This document shows positions 48,151-59,391 of a stretch of DNA of 64,000 nucleotides, piece after piece. The stretch lies in assembly GCA_947561715.1 (NCBI GenBank), contig OX387197.1, positions 24,020,266-24,084,265 on the forward strand, written 5' to 3'. The notes beneath the pieces are model-generated. The model saw only the letters and a list, made by a program, of their open reading frames with translations. It was not told where the DNA came from and made no database searches. Made by a program: the position numbers and the translations under genes. The DNA is from Ascidia mentula (lineage: Eukaryota > Chordata > Ascidiacea > Phlebobranchia > Ascidiidae). Each line of letters opens with the position of its first letter. The stretch's first letter is position 1.

Positions 48151-49114
48151 TAGGGGAGACCGGGGATAGCTCGGACGGTTTTGGGAAAATTGCTCATAAT
48201 TTTTAAAATTTATGAACTACATTCTTAAATTTTATTTTGTTGTAAGTAGTAAAGCATTGCCCAAAAAACAAAAGGGTTTTGGTTCGTTTTAGATCACTAA
48301 AAATGCTCATTCAGCCAATTTTTTCAACAGGTCTCTAATGTCCGATGTCACCCCGGTACCGGGGTAACATCGTGACATGACCGGGGATATCTCGGACAGC
48401 AAGTTTTAAACAGACGTTTTCTTGTTTATTCAACAAATATCTGAAATCAAATTTGGCGCAATATCACCATTGGGGCATTAGCGCGTATAATATCATTCAA
48501 GCTTTCAGGAATCGGGGCGTGGCCACTTATCGTTTCGACCCTTCCACACGTTCATGCTTTAGGTAACTCGTGTATTTTTAACGGCAGGACGGATATCATA
48601 GATTTTCGGGTCAACAAACGATGTTTTATCTTTGGGGCTTTTTATTACTGCCGATCATTTCATCCAGCCTCTGTATATTCTCTTCTATGACCTGATAATT
48701 TTTCATAAAACTCAAAAAGTGTGGTCTTCTAGCGATTTCTTGCCATGATGTCCGAAATATCCCCGACCACGTGACGACACAGAAATTATTAAAATATGGC
48801 CGTATTTTTAAAGGTTACACAAAATCATCATTGGCCTATCCAAGAATACACATATGAATATACAATCAACCAAAAATTACTGCATTTTGATTAACTGTGA
48901 CTGATATATAGCCTTACACATACAAATTGAAAAACTTGGTTTCACTGATAAATTGACTTTTTCGATTATAATTTTTTAAGCAGACATGATTTAATTCCAA
49001 AGTTCCTGTTAACGTTTGATGGAGACATAAAGCTTTTGTATAAGTGTCTTAACAATACCTAATTGTGACGTGAAATACCTGGTCCGAAGTATCCCCGTGT
49101 CCCAGGTATCCCTA
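48151..49114 (+). mobile_element. About 1 kb inverted-repeat element with internal GGGGATA..CTCGGAC motifs
   Basis: Left end TAGGGGAGACCGGGGATAGC followed by TCGGAC; right end, reverse complemented, TAGGGATACC, then CACGGGGATACTTCGGACC. The motif CCGGGGATATCTCGGAC recurs inside near 48380-48399 and, inverted, near 48750-48770 (GTCCGAAATATCCCCGACC). The ends begin and finish with TA, which would fit a TA target site. I see no open frame longer than a few dozen codons, so it is non-autonomous or decayed. It sits between the two SR genes. I do not name the family. Confidence 0.6.
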
Positions 49115-49817
49115 TACCATGCTATCCCATTACAACGCATCCACGCCCCACTACTCAGGGCCAGGCCCTTACCTGGCGATCAAAGCTATTGGCTTTGATC
49201 AATCTTGACTACAATGCTCTGGCGATGCCAGCAGTGAACCAATCAGGTTTCATTCATGCTTGGTCACATGTTACCCCAAGGTTGGCAGTGTTTTTCTGTA
49301 CAGCGCGCCTGCGTATTAGATAGCTCGTCCCGATTGAAACATACTGTGGTTCAATGTATCATTTTTGATAAAACTATAAATTTGATTAGAATCGAAATTG
49401 AAGCTATTCAGATTTTCCGAAATGACGATATAGAATTTACAGAAATCTTGCTCTCAATCGTAGAAATAGATATCAAGAAACAATATAGCTGCACACCATA
49501 CCATATAATAACTGTTTAAACTTATCGGAAAATAGCATGGGACTTATTTTTGGAACAAACCTTGTTAACCAAGTAAATTAAGCCATGACCTAAACAACAG
49601 AGCTTCTGAGCAGGGCTTTTAGCCAATGGCAAAAGTAAAAATGTTGGTTTATACTTGCACCGCACAAAGAACAGAACAAGAAGTGATAATCGAACGTCTT
49701 TTGTGGTCGACCAGTATATGGTCAACGCCTTCAAATGTAAGCAATGTCAAAAACATAGCAACACTAAACACGACAATATGTACAACAGTACAACACAAAC
49801 AATAGTCTGTTCCACAT
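49115..49817. other. Gap downstream of the second SR gene
   Basis: About 700 bp between the inverted-repeat element and the stop of the second SR gene. It should contain that gene's 3' UTR. No other feature is recognised. Confidence 0.4.
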
Positions 49818-50600
49818 TCAATCGCTTCTTGAACCCGAACGCCTGTCGCTGCGACGTGGCGAACGACTTCTCCGACGATCCCCCTCTCGAGAATAACTGC
49901 GACGTCCGCGCGACGCCGACCTGCTAGAGCGGTCGTAAGAACCGGAGCGCGAACGTCGACGGCGTGGGCTACGGCTCCGCGAGTAGGATCTGCTCCGAGA
50001 TCGCGAATCTCGTAGGCCTTCTTCTGCGACGAGCTTGATCCTCCGACCGTTGATCTCTGTACCATCCAGCTCGTCAATGGCGCGTTCCATGTCACTGTAA
50101 CTCGCGAAATCGACCACGCCCTCGTTGCGGCGGTGTTTGTGAGCATCAGCGTAGGTGATTTCGCCCGCCTGGCGTAGGTAGTCCTTCAGATCCTGCCAAC
50201 TCACTCGTGTTGAGAGGTTCTGCACGATCACACGGTACTTGGTGCGCACCGGTGGGCCGTACTTGCCAATAGCACGGCTATGATAGTAACTCGGCCGCAG
50301 CCTTCCAGTGCTGTCGCGAAATTCTCGCCTACCGCCGTGGTTGTCTCGCGGGCGGTCATAGTCGCGGTTACGTGGAACACCAATAGCATGCTCGACAGTG
50401 ACCCGTTCACCACACAGGGTCTTGTTGTTGAGCTCATACACTGCGTCATCTGCATCGCGGGCCTCATCGAACTCGACAAAGCAGTAACCAGCCTTTATGT
50501 TGATGTCGTTGATTCTGCCATAACCTCTGAAAAACCTTTCCACGTCATACTCAACAGCGTTGCGATGGAGGCGGCCTACGAACACTCGACGTCCAGACAT
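49818..50600 (-). CDS. SR splicing factor, SRSF4/5/6 type, second paralogue
   Basis: 260-residue SR protein in a single uninterrupted frame. RRM1: [20 protein letters not shown] then [20 protein letters not shown], close to fly B52 and vertebrate SRSF4/6. The linker is short and charged ([17 protein letters not shown]), without the glycine repeats of its neighbour. The second RRM carries the diagnostic [11 protein letters not shown] and [10 protein letters not shown]. The C-terminus is an RS domain ([20 protein letters not shown] and beyond). The start at 50600 opens directly into RRM1. It shares strand, gene structure and domain order with the SR gene at 46100-46978, so the two are likely an old tandem duplication. 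The coding region is clearly richer in G and C than its AT-rich flank. Confidence 0.94.
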   Translation of the reverse strand: MSGRRVFVGRLHRNAVEYDVERFFRGYGRINDINIKAGYCFVEFDEARDADDAVYELNNKTLCGERVTVEHAIGVPRNRDYDRPRDNHGGRREFRDSTGRLRPSYYHSRAIGKYGPPVRTKYRVIVQNLSTRVSWQDLKDYLRQAGEITYADAHKHRRNEGVVDFASYSDMERAIDELDGTEINGRRIKLVAEEGLRDSRSRSRSYSRSRSPRRRRSRSGSYDRSSRSASRGRRSYSREGDRRRSRSPRRSDRRSGSRSD

Positions 50601-52071
50601 TCTTTGTGTAAGTGCTGCTGTTATTCAGGTGTCAAATCAACAACAGGATAATCCAAATTGCCTTGAAGGCCTTACTAAAACAACAGGCTTCTATCTGCAT
50701 TTGCAATGAAAAGAGGAAAGAAACAAGCAGATGAAAAGATCTGCATCAACATCACGCCCAGTTGAATCCCCCTCAGAAGACAGCCCCATTCTATATAACA
50801 GCCCACACATTTACATAACCACACACCAAAATGTTTGTCAGTATTTAACATTATTATATACATTTGAGTTTTTATGATATGTGCGCTTGGAAGCAAGGTG
50901 TTTACCAAGCTACAAAACTAATATTTACTATTTTTAGTTAGATTACCTAAAACTTCATGTACTTTTATACTTTTGCTGAAAGGTTGAACATGTTAAATGT
51001 CCATTTCACATAAATTTGGCTATTAAACACCATACAAACTGGTTTGTTATTTTATTAATTTATATTTTAAGATAAAAAATTAGCAGATCACAGTTCGCAA
51101 AATATGGTTAGGCTATGTCTATTTTGAATATAATATACATTATTACCAGTAGCCTATGAATACATACATATACACTACACATATTAAATTTTTTACATTT
51201 AATTTAAAAAAAAGTAGTACTAATAAATTTAGATGCACAATAAATGCATTGAATTGAACTGACAAAAGCATTCCTAGTTGATTAAATTAAAATAATTTCC
51301 ATTTAAATATATGTGTGACTTACAATTACAACAGCTTAAAGTTTATAATCTATTTTAAATATATCATATTTACTCGTTATCCATTACTGAATTCATCAGG
51401 TATCATCAAATCCCGATGATCAACATATGATTTGTTTCCAACACAAGTTTCATCAGATATTCATCGAATCTTACGCCACATCGTAGTTGAAAGATGACGT
51501 TTACCTTAACCAGTTGAAGTAACGCTCGGCGCCGTTATGTATTGCTATGCACACAAATTTAGAAACATGTTTTCGTAATTTTACGCGTAGCCATTTTGCT
51601 TTTGCAAAAACGCAAACGAACGGCCAAACAACACGGTTATAGAAATCAAATCAATATAATCGATTGATATCTTGCACATTCTTGTACGTCACTGCTTGGG
51701 TGCAGTCACATGTTACTTTCAATTATAAAAAATTAAATTCCTAAATTCTTTCAAAATTATCTCTTGATGGAATTGTGAAAAAAAACAGCTGAAATAAAGC
51801 GAACTGCGATCACATTTTTTGGTTTCGTTATAGCGACCCTAATAATTAGTTCCTCAAATTACAACATAAAAGCGGAAAGCAGATAAGTTTCCAATCAATT
51901 GAGAGGGGTTTGCTGTCACGGTTGTATTTAATTGGTGTACATGCGGCATTAGTGGTATGTGGTAGTAAGTATGAAAGCGTATGTCTCTAATTTATTTTTT
52001 AAGCAGGCTTTTTAAATTACTTACACAATTGATTCTTAATCATTCTGGCCAAGTAAAATACTTCCCCAAAG
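50601..52071. promoter_or_regulatory. Divergent promoter region between an SR gene and TARDBP
   Basis: About 1.5 kb of AT-rich sequence separates the start codons of two oppositely oriented splicing-factor genes. The upstream parts must hold both promoters and leaders. I see no further gene and no strong repeat. Shared control is possible but unproven. Confidence 0.45.
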
Positions 52072-55000
52072 ATGAGTTTTGTTCGCATAGCCGAAGACGA
52101 ACATGACGAAGAGCCAATTGAAATTCCAGTTGAAACTGACGGAACTTTGTTTCTTTCCTCAATTTGCGGTATAAGCTATGTTAATTTTTTAATGCTCTTG
52201 CTATATTAACCCAACACTGAAACCACTCAGTTTTGCACCACTTCAACATGCAGGCTAATTACTTTTGCATTGTAGCACAATATCCAGGAGCTTGTGGGTT
52301 AAAGTACCGCAACCCAGAAACACATACCATGCGAGGAGTAAAGGTTGTGGATGGCATTCTTTATCCTCCTGACGTGGAGCAGTTTTGGAAGAATTATTTG
52401 TACATCATAGTTTACCCTAAAGGTGCACATTGACCATATTTTGTTTTTTGGTTTAATTTAGGTAACCTTATTCAGTGATGAGACCTGAAAGGTGGATACA
52501 GCTCACTGCTCATTATGGCTTATTTGTTTCTATATGATAGAAATATATCATTGTTTTTTTTAAAATATATCAGTTAAAATATATAAATGTAAAATATTCG
52601 ACCAATTTAATTCGACCAATTTAATCCGCTTTTTAGACAATAAAAGAAAAATGGAGGAGGACCAGGACAGTCAGAGTATTCGTAGCAAACGTCCTGCTCA
52701 AAAATGTTCGGACCTGATTGTTCTTGGCTTGCCGTGGAAAGTGACCGAAAAAGATTTGGAAGAGTATTTTTCACAATTTGGAGAGCTTGTCATGACCCTG
52801 GTAAGGACTGTTTTACTTTCTAAAAAAAGACTATATTTTCTTGTTGTTGTTGTTGCTATAATGTATGCTAAGCTATGTTAAATTTGTGCTTGCGTGTTAA
52901 CTTTGTTGTTGGTTCTGGATCCGTTTTTTTCCTTACTTTTGTTGACATGTATGTGAATAAAAGTGCGAGTTTTATGTGAGGAAATAAGAAGTTATGAAGT
53001 ACTGACTCTACTGTACTTTATTTACTATTTGTTTCTGTTAAATATCATCTGTGCACTCAAGTTGTATGATGCTCACTCTTTAGTTTTTTGTGAATGCTGT
53101 TGATCATAATATCTTACTTGGCCTGGCATAAAAAGTCTGTCAAACATAATAGTGCTGTAAGATTATGTTGTGCGATGTGTCAATAGACAGAATACACATG
53201 GTTGCTGTAAGGACTGATTGTGATTGATAATTTTAAAGCAAGGCTTTTCATATATATATATGTACTTAGTAAAATTATTTCCCTTCAAAGTTTGTGCAAA
53301 CAAGACAATATGTGTTATGGTTGTGGTTGTTTTAATTTGCGTTGAATTGAAGATGGTTTATATTGAGTATGGTAGTTGTCATCATCATATTGTGAGGGCG
53401 AATGCTGTGATCAAGTGTGCTTGTTGAGCAATTCTGCTGCATATCATTGGTAGGTATGATGTTATATTCTTTCTCCTTGTGTATGAACAAAATGAAAATG
53501 TAATTATATTTGTCGTAGTGATTGAAATATAATTTGTATATTTCTGCTGTGATTAATTTATGAAAGTTTCCTATTTGGAATCTCCTGTTGTCTTTATGGA
53601 CAACAAAGACTTAATTACAGATTTGTTACAACTTAAGTACATAATCCTTAGTTGTTTGTTTGATGTGTGACCAAGTTGTATGTATTTTGCCTGTGCTTGC
53701 AGTCATCATCAGTATCGCAATATTACATAAATATAGGAATATAAATGTAAAATAACATACAAACTAACAATGGGATGTACAGATTGAATGTGGTGTGACT
53801 AGCTATCGGCTTCAGCCTATGTTGTAAATCAAGACAGGGTCGATAAAAACTGTGGAGTGAACTTCACTCAGTGAAGGATAAATCAATAAAAGAGGTTGGA
53901 GAATAGAAAGTCTCTCAATTTACAATTGGCTGAAGCCGATAGATAGTCTCACCATTTTCAATCTGTTCATCTTATTGTTAGCTTGTGTTGTTTTGCATTC
54001 CTACATTTGCTACAGTTTTTAACTGCGTTATTTGTGTTTTTAGTGACACCTATGATGCTTGAAAGCACAGGTGAAACATATATATCCAGGAACAAAATCA
54101 AACAAATGACTTAGGATTATATACAGGAGTAATTAATTTGATAATATTTGTTTGTAAATTATATTTTTGTGTGGCTCATAAGCTATGATAGCACCAAGAC
54201 AAATAATTGTGTATTTTTTTATAGGTGAACACCAGATTCCAGACCAATGCTGATGGTATTAGAAGTCCCCTTGTTTCTGCTGTGCATTTTGTTTTTATTG
54301 CTTACTGTGCTTATTTTTCTCTGTACTGGGCTGGGTTCTTTTGTGTTGTGCGATCCACATTTTGCAGATGTCATGTTTGGACATCCATGCGTGAAATCTT
54401 TCATATAATGTAAACTTGCTCTCATAACATGTTTGTGCAGATAAAGCGTGATGCAACTGGCAAGTCCAGAGGTTACGGGTTTATTCGATTTGCTAACTAC
54501 GAATCACAGGAGACCGTAATTAAACAGCGACACCAACTGGAAAACAGGTGGTGTGATGTGAAGATTCCCCATTCTAAGGTACGGTCAACAACATTTTTCA
54601 ATTACACGCTTAAACAAAATACTTAAGGGACAATAGTGTGATTTTTATAAAGATGTTTCATCAGTATCATTTTGTAATCGAACATAAAAAAGTTTATGCT
54701 GATGCTGAATTTAGATATCAGGCTGTTCGGAGAGATCCACTGATCACTACCTAATAGTACAGACTGATTCCTATAGCCTCAAAGACATTTTGTTTTGATA
54801 TCAACCATCAAGTGTAATTAAATACATTATCTGTTGTGTCTACTTAGGTGCAGAGCGGCGGCCAGACTAGCAGCAAAGTTTTCGTTGGCAGGATTACTGA
54901 GTCAATGACCAAAGAAGACTTGAAAAACTACTTTGAACACTTTGGAGATGTTGAGGATGTTTACATTCCAACTCCCTTTCGTGCTTTTGCATTTGTCACG

Positions 55001-55807
55001 TTTAGGGATAGCGGTGAGTTGTGGTTTTATTTACCACATAGGTGATCTGTGTAGAGGAAACTTGTAAAGGCTCCAATCAATTTTTGTGATTAATCCTTTA
55101 GCTTTGTGTAGTTTTTGTAAAGCGGAACCTATTTTTCCATTGCTTGTATTTCGACCACACAATATTGTATAATGTTTAAGTTTTAAGATTTCTACTTACT
55201 TCCCAACACTAAAACACATGGTCTTATGGCATATATTTCACCCTTACGTGAATATATTTTCTATTACTGTTGCTTGTATGTTATCTATGTGTCATCCTTC
55301 AGCGTTGTTTTTATTTCTTCAGCTGTTGCTGCTCGGCTGATTGGTGAAGATCAAGTTATAAATGGGGTGAGTGTGTATATCAACACAGCTGACCCCAAAG
55401 GCACGAAGGAACAGAGTAAAGGGAATCCAGATTCTGGTATGAACTACACCTACCCGTCTGGAAGCAGTAGGCAGTCCCAGAGCGGACGCTACTACGATCC
55501 GGCCCCAACAAATCAAGGCCAGTACTCTGGAGAGATGCAGTCCAGCATGCCCTACAACCCAACACCAAATATGGGTGTCGGTGGGGCCCAGGGTAACTTT
55601 AACGGGGGTTTCAATATGATGAACCCCGCAGTGTTGGCGGCTGCACTTGGGTCGTGGAACACAATGCTCAATGGCATGTTCGGTGAGCAGATGGCACAGA
55701 GTTTGAACAAAAGGGCCAACCCCTCGTCAAGCAACCGACCTGGTTGGCCCGGGGATGCGAAAGATTCGCCACCCTGGAACAACAAGGGCGACGGGAAATG
55801 GTCTTAG
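52072..55807 (+). CDS. TARDBP: TDP-43, RNA-binding protein
   Basis: Nuclear hnRNP-like protein that binds UG-rich RNA and represses cryptic exons. Six coding exons: 52072-52168, 52276-52422, 52637-52800, 54441-54578, 54848-55013, 55323-55807, joining in phase to 398 residues (human 414). The N-terminal oligomerisation domain starts [19 protein letters not shown] and ends near IVYPKDNKRKM. The nuclear localisation signal lies around KRK and SKRP (residues 84-101). RRM1: IVLGLPWK near 109-116 and RGYGFIRF near 146-153. RRM2: KVFVGRI near 192-198 and RAFAFVTF. The C-terminal tail has about 140 residues, as in vertebrates, is rich in Gly, Asn, Ser and Pro, and keeps the hydrophobic helix segment ([20 protein letters not shown]). 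It ends in [12 protein letters not shown]. The intron of about 1.6 kb after exon 3 holds a large foldback. A likely poly(A) signal AATAAA is at 55940-55945. Confidence 0.96.
53638..54122 (+). mobile_element. Large foldback element in a TARDBP intron
   Basis: Two arms of about 180 bp face each other. Outer matches: GTACATAATCCTTAGT against the reverse complement GTATATAATCCTAAGT; then CCTGTGCTTGCAGTCATCAT against CCTGTGCTTTCAAGCATCAT; then ACAGATTGAATGTGGTG against ACAGATTGAAAATGGTG; and inner CTATCGGCTTCAGCC matched exactly. The loop is about 110 bp. There is no coding capacity. Arm ends are approximate and no target duplication was found. The transcript of this intron could form a long hairpin. 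Confidence 0.7.
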
Positions 55808-56277
55808 ACAACTGTGCTCGCACTTTTCGCTTTTTTCTTCTGTAATGCTTCGACGTTGCGCGGATTTTTTCAATATTGTTGATTTTGCGCTGTACATCAA
55901 GCGGTTGCGATGTTTCAAAAAAAACGGTCGTCTTGCGAAAATAAAATTATGCGTAAAATTCGGATGATTTTTTTTCCACTGCAAAAAAATTACGTAGTAT
56001 TTCGCGACACGCACACACCGACAAGTTAAATGACAGTCTTAGAATTTTTTCAGTGTGTGTTGGTTTGATTATACAGCACACATGAAACACATATCGTGAA
56101 GATAATGATTTTAAAAGTACTCAATTGGTGAAGACGTCGCAAACAAGTGTGTTCACTGACGCGTATCAAGCAGTCCCACGTGATCCACTCAAGCGTGTCA
56201 ACATTTCATAAACAGTCGTATTTGCTTGCTTGCTTGCATTGCGTTGATAACCGCCTTGCCAGAATTTAAAACGGGAT
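55808..56277. other. TARDBP 3' UTR and PUS10 promoter gap
   Basis: 470 bp between two genes on the same strand. AATAAA at 55940-55945 is a likely TARDBP poly(A) signal, leaving about 330 bp upstream of PUS10. The spacing is too wide for a typical tunicate operon with abutting genes. Confidence 0.5.
55940..55945 (+). terminator. Probable polyadenylation signal of TARDBP
   Basis: Canonical AATAAA 133 bp after the TARDBP stop codon, followed by T-rich sequence (GATTTTTTTTCC). Confidence 0.5.
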
Positions 56278-58778
56278 ATGACTGAGTCGGTTACAAATTC
56301 TGACCACCTGAAGGAAACTTGCCGCAAGTTTTGCGCCAGATGCGTCTTGCGACACCTTTGTTTTGATTGGCAATGGATCCGCAAGGACGAAAAATACATA
56401 CAAGTTTATTTAGAAGAGAGGTTTTCGTTAAAATTTTCGCCAGAGGAAGATGTACCTCCACTTTCAAACAACTGCCACTCGTGTCTCGGTATGTTCAAGA
56501 CTTCATTTATGGAACAATGCGTTAAGGAAATTGACAGTGCATTATCAAAAGACCAATACATTTTTGAAGCGTTCCAACCACAATACTTTCTGCCTGTCCA
56601 GTTACAGGTCTTTGCTCTCTACAGTTCAAAATACTTCAACAAACACTTTTCTGAGTTTGCAAACAACCATGATACGCCTGATGTAAAGGAAGTTTTTAAG
56701 GTAAAGCATTAAATACATTTGCATAATAGATTAATGTAGCCGATAGAGTAGAGTAAGCTTGATATTTGCTAAAGTATAATTTATATATGTATTTCTTGCT
56801 ATTTGCATATAGGCATTAATGGATCCTATCTTGTCATCTGGTTTGCAACATCAACGAGATCCAAATGGACCACTAGAAATTTCCTTGCATATCAACCATG
56901 TTTCTACAGAAACAACTTTTCTGCAACAAGTGATGTCAAAGATTAAAAGCACTAAGTCATTTGGCTGGTAAATTAGCAACAATTTAGTTTTGGTTTTGTG
57001 TGGTTTTATGTCAGACTAGAGATGTGAATGCTTAGTTCAAACAAATAGGTGAAATCTATATATATACTCCAAAGTGTATTGTTTGAACTCTTTTGCATTT
57101 TCATTATCATATACATAGATTTGTAACTTTTGTATAGAGTAAACAAGTTATGTTGTAAAAACGTACTTGGCAGGAGAATAAATAAAGACCTATAAAAAGT
57201 TGGAAATAATAGAACGCCATTGATGTCCCCCAATGAAGCGGAACATGTTTTTTTTTTGAATTGTTAAGCTTATTTATCCAAATTTTCTGTTCAGGAAAAG
57301 ACGGAAAACAAATGAGCCGACATACACTGTAGCAAACATTCGATCAGGGATGGCAAATTTAAGTGATTCTGAGCTGTCGTCAATGTGTTCCATAGACATT
57401 GAACCATCAGTTGTTGGGAGTGTTGGACTGACTCATGCACCTGTGTATGTTGGGGGCAGGTAAGAGTATTGGCAAGGATCTTACTCTACACCAGTGGTTC
57501 GTCATTTTTTTGTATAATTTATTATGCTCAGTAAAGTTTAGGTTCAAGTACTGTTTACAAAGCCCACAAGAGGGTGACCTCAATATGTTGCACCAGAGCC
57601 CATATGAATCTAGGGCTCTATGAACACCATTAAATTTAGGGCCCATTTTTACAGCAAAGGGTTGGTTCACCCTACAAATCCATGTGACCTCTGTAAATAA
57701 AAGGCAGCCAGCACATTTATTTCCTCTCAAAGGCCCTGGCTGTTGTATTGGTCATGTTATGGTGTAGGCAGTGTAATTTTTCATTTCAGGTACAACAAGT
57801 ACAGCCGAGAGCTTCCTCAGACTCCCTGGTTAGTGGGAGGGGAGAGAAAACTGTTATCTTCGGTCCAGGTACCTAAACTTAACTACTGAGTAAAAAATAT
57901 GTGAAAAAGGGGTTTTGGTTGTGGATAGGAGTACATTGCCGCGCCCATTCAGGAAGCGTTTCACTCTGACACCCACAACTTTTCGTCATCTGGGCGAGAA
58001 GACGTGGACGTTCGTATGCTTGGAAACGGTAGACCGTTTTTAATTGAATTAATCAATGCCAGACAGTCTGAGATGACCGACATGCGTCTAGCTGAGATTC
58101 GAGAGAAGATTAATAAACAAACTAACGACGTTTCCGTGAGCAGCTTAAAGGTAAATGGTTGTTTTGATAAAGATTTTAATATACCGGGCTTTAAATCATT
58201 AGATTAAGCATACATTGTGACCCAATGCAGACTACCTTACGGAAATTGTGTGTTGTAGCATTACAATAGTTCATGTCCATTATGTTGTCACATGAAATTT
58301 GCTAAAGGAAATGTCGCAAAGCCCATTGACACAAGATACATTGTTTTCGTTGCAAAATCAGGTCGTGAGCAAGCTGGACTGCAAACGACTGAAAGAGGGC
58401 GAGGAAGAAAAAACAAAATCATACAGCGCGTTATGTTGTTTCGTCCACCAACCGAACGAGGCGAGCTTGAACAAACTGCAAAACCTTTCCAAGCTCACAG
58501 ACGTTGAACTTAAGCAAAAAACGCCCATCCGGGTACTGCATAGGAGACCTCTGGCTACCAGATCCCGCTTTGTGCATTCTATTCGTGCTGAATCCACATC
58601 GGACGACAAAAGGCTTTTTAAGCTTGACTTGTCCACGCAGGCCGGAACCTACGTGAAGGAATTTGTGCATGGAGACTTTGGTCGCACTAGTCCAAATTTG
58701 GGAGAGTTGCTAAACGCCGAAGTAGATATTATTAACTTGGATGTTGAATCAGTAAATGTCAACTGGCCTCCGAAATAA
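56278..58778 (+). CDS. PUS10: tRNA pseudouridine synthase PUS10
   Basis: Makes pseudouridine at positions 54/55 of the tRNA T-arm in known homologues. Six coding exons: 56278-56700, 56813-56967, 57295-57459, 57790-57868, 57929-58150, 58362-58778, joining in phase to 486 residues (human 529). The N-terminal accessory domain has the paired cysteines expected for zinc: CARC (19, 22) and CHSC (66, 69). The catalytic domain holds SSSGREDVDVRMLGNGRPF, where the family places its catalytic aspartate in REDVDVR, followed by IELINAR. The C-terminus QAGTYVKEFVHGDFGRTSPN and DVESVNVNWPP is diagnostic of PUS10. The start ATG at 56278 follows a purine-rich leader. Exon 1 alone codes 141 residues. Nothing appears truncated; the shorter length falls mainly in the variable middle. 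Confidence 0.95.
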
Positions 58779-59391
58779 ACAAAGCAATGTTAAAGGAATT
58801 GGTTTACTTTAATTGGGAAAATGTTCATGTCTGATAAAGCCAAAAATGTCTTGATACCAGGGAGCATGGATTAACCCTCCCATCAAATTAAAACGTAATG
58901 CTATCTCCTGCAAGCCAAAAGCATTAGTACCCGATTTCATATTTGCAAAGTCACAGATTCGAGCATGCACTAAATATTCTACTCAGTCATCTAATACGAA
59001 AGATGCTCGATATTTCGGCCGGAAATCACCTAATTTTACGCACTTAATTCGGCAACTTTGGGATTGACATGCTGGGTAAAATGAAATGTTTCCTTTGAAA
59101 AAACTTCACATACATTGTGTTGGATAAAACCGGGTAGTTCAGCGTGTCTTGTGTCCTAACTACACCTCAAACCTTTAATTCAACAAACTAATCTTGCCAC
59201 AAAAAGATACCGGCATCACGACCATGCCACGGTTGGTTAATCAAGCGCGACAAGACAAATACTTGGTTGCTGGCTGAATGTCTGGATTTCTGGACTTGGG
59301 AATTCCGAGTGACGAAGAGCATTTGGAAGTAGGAGTGTAGTCTATAATATATTAGATATATGAGTAAGGATTTTGCTGAAGGCACTGCAAT
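58779..59391. other. Gap between PUS10 and MOGS
   Basis: 613 bp between genes on the same strand, containing the PUS10 3' UTR and MOGS promoter. No repeat or extra gene is recognised. Confidence 0.45.

Noticed and set aside
49649..50146. Alternative frame of 165 codons over the second SR gene
   Set aside because: Overlaps the RS domain code in another frame, a known source of false frames.
55808..59391. TARDBP-PUS10-MOGS as an operon resolved by spliced leader
   Set aside because: Gaps of 470 and 613 bp, with a poly(A) signal after TARDBP, are wider than expected for tunicate operons and no clear trans-splice acceptor precedes the starts.
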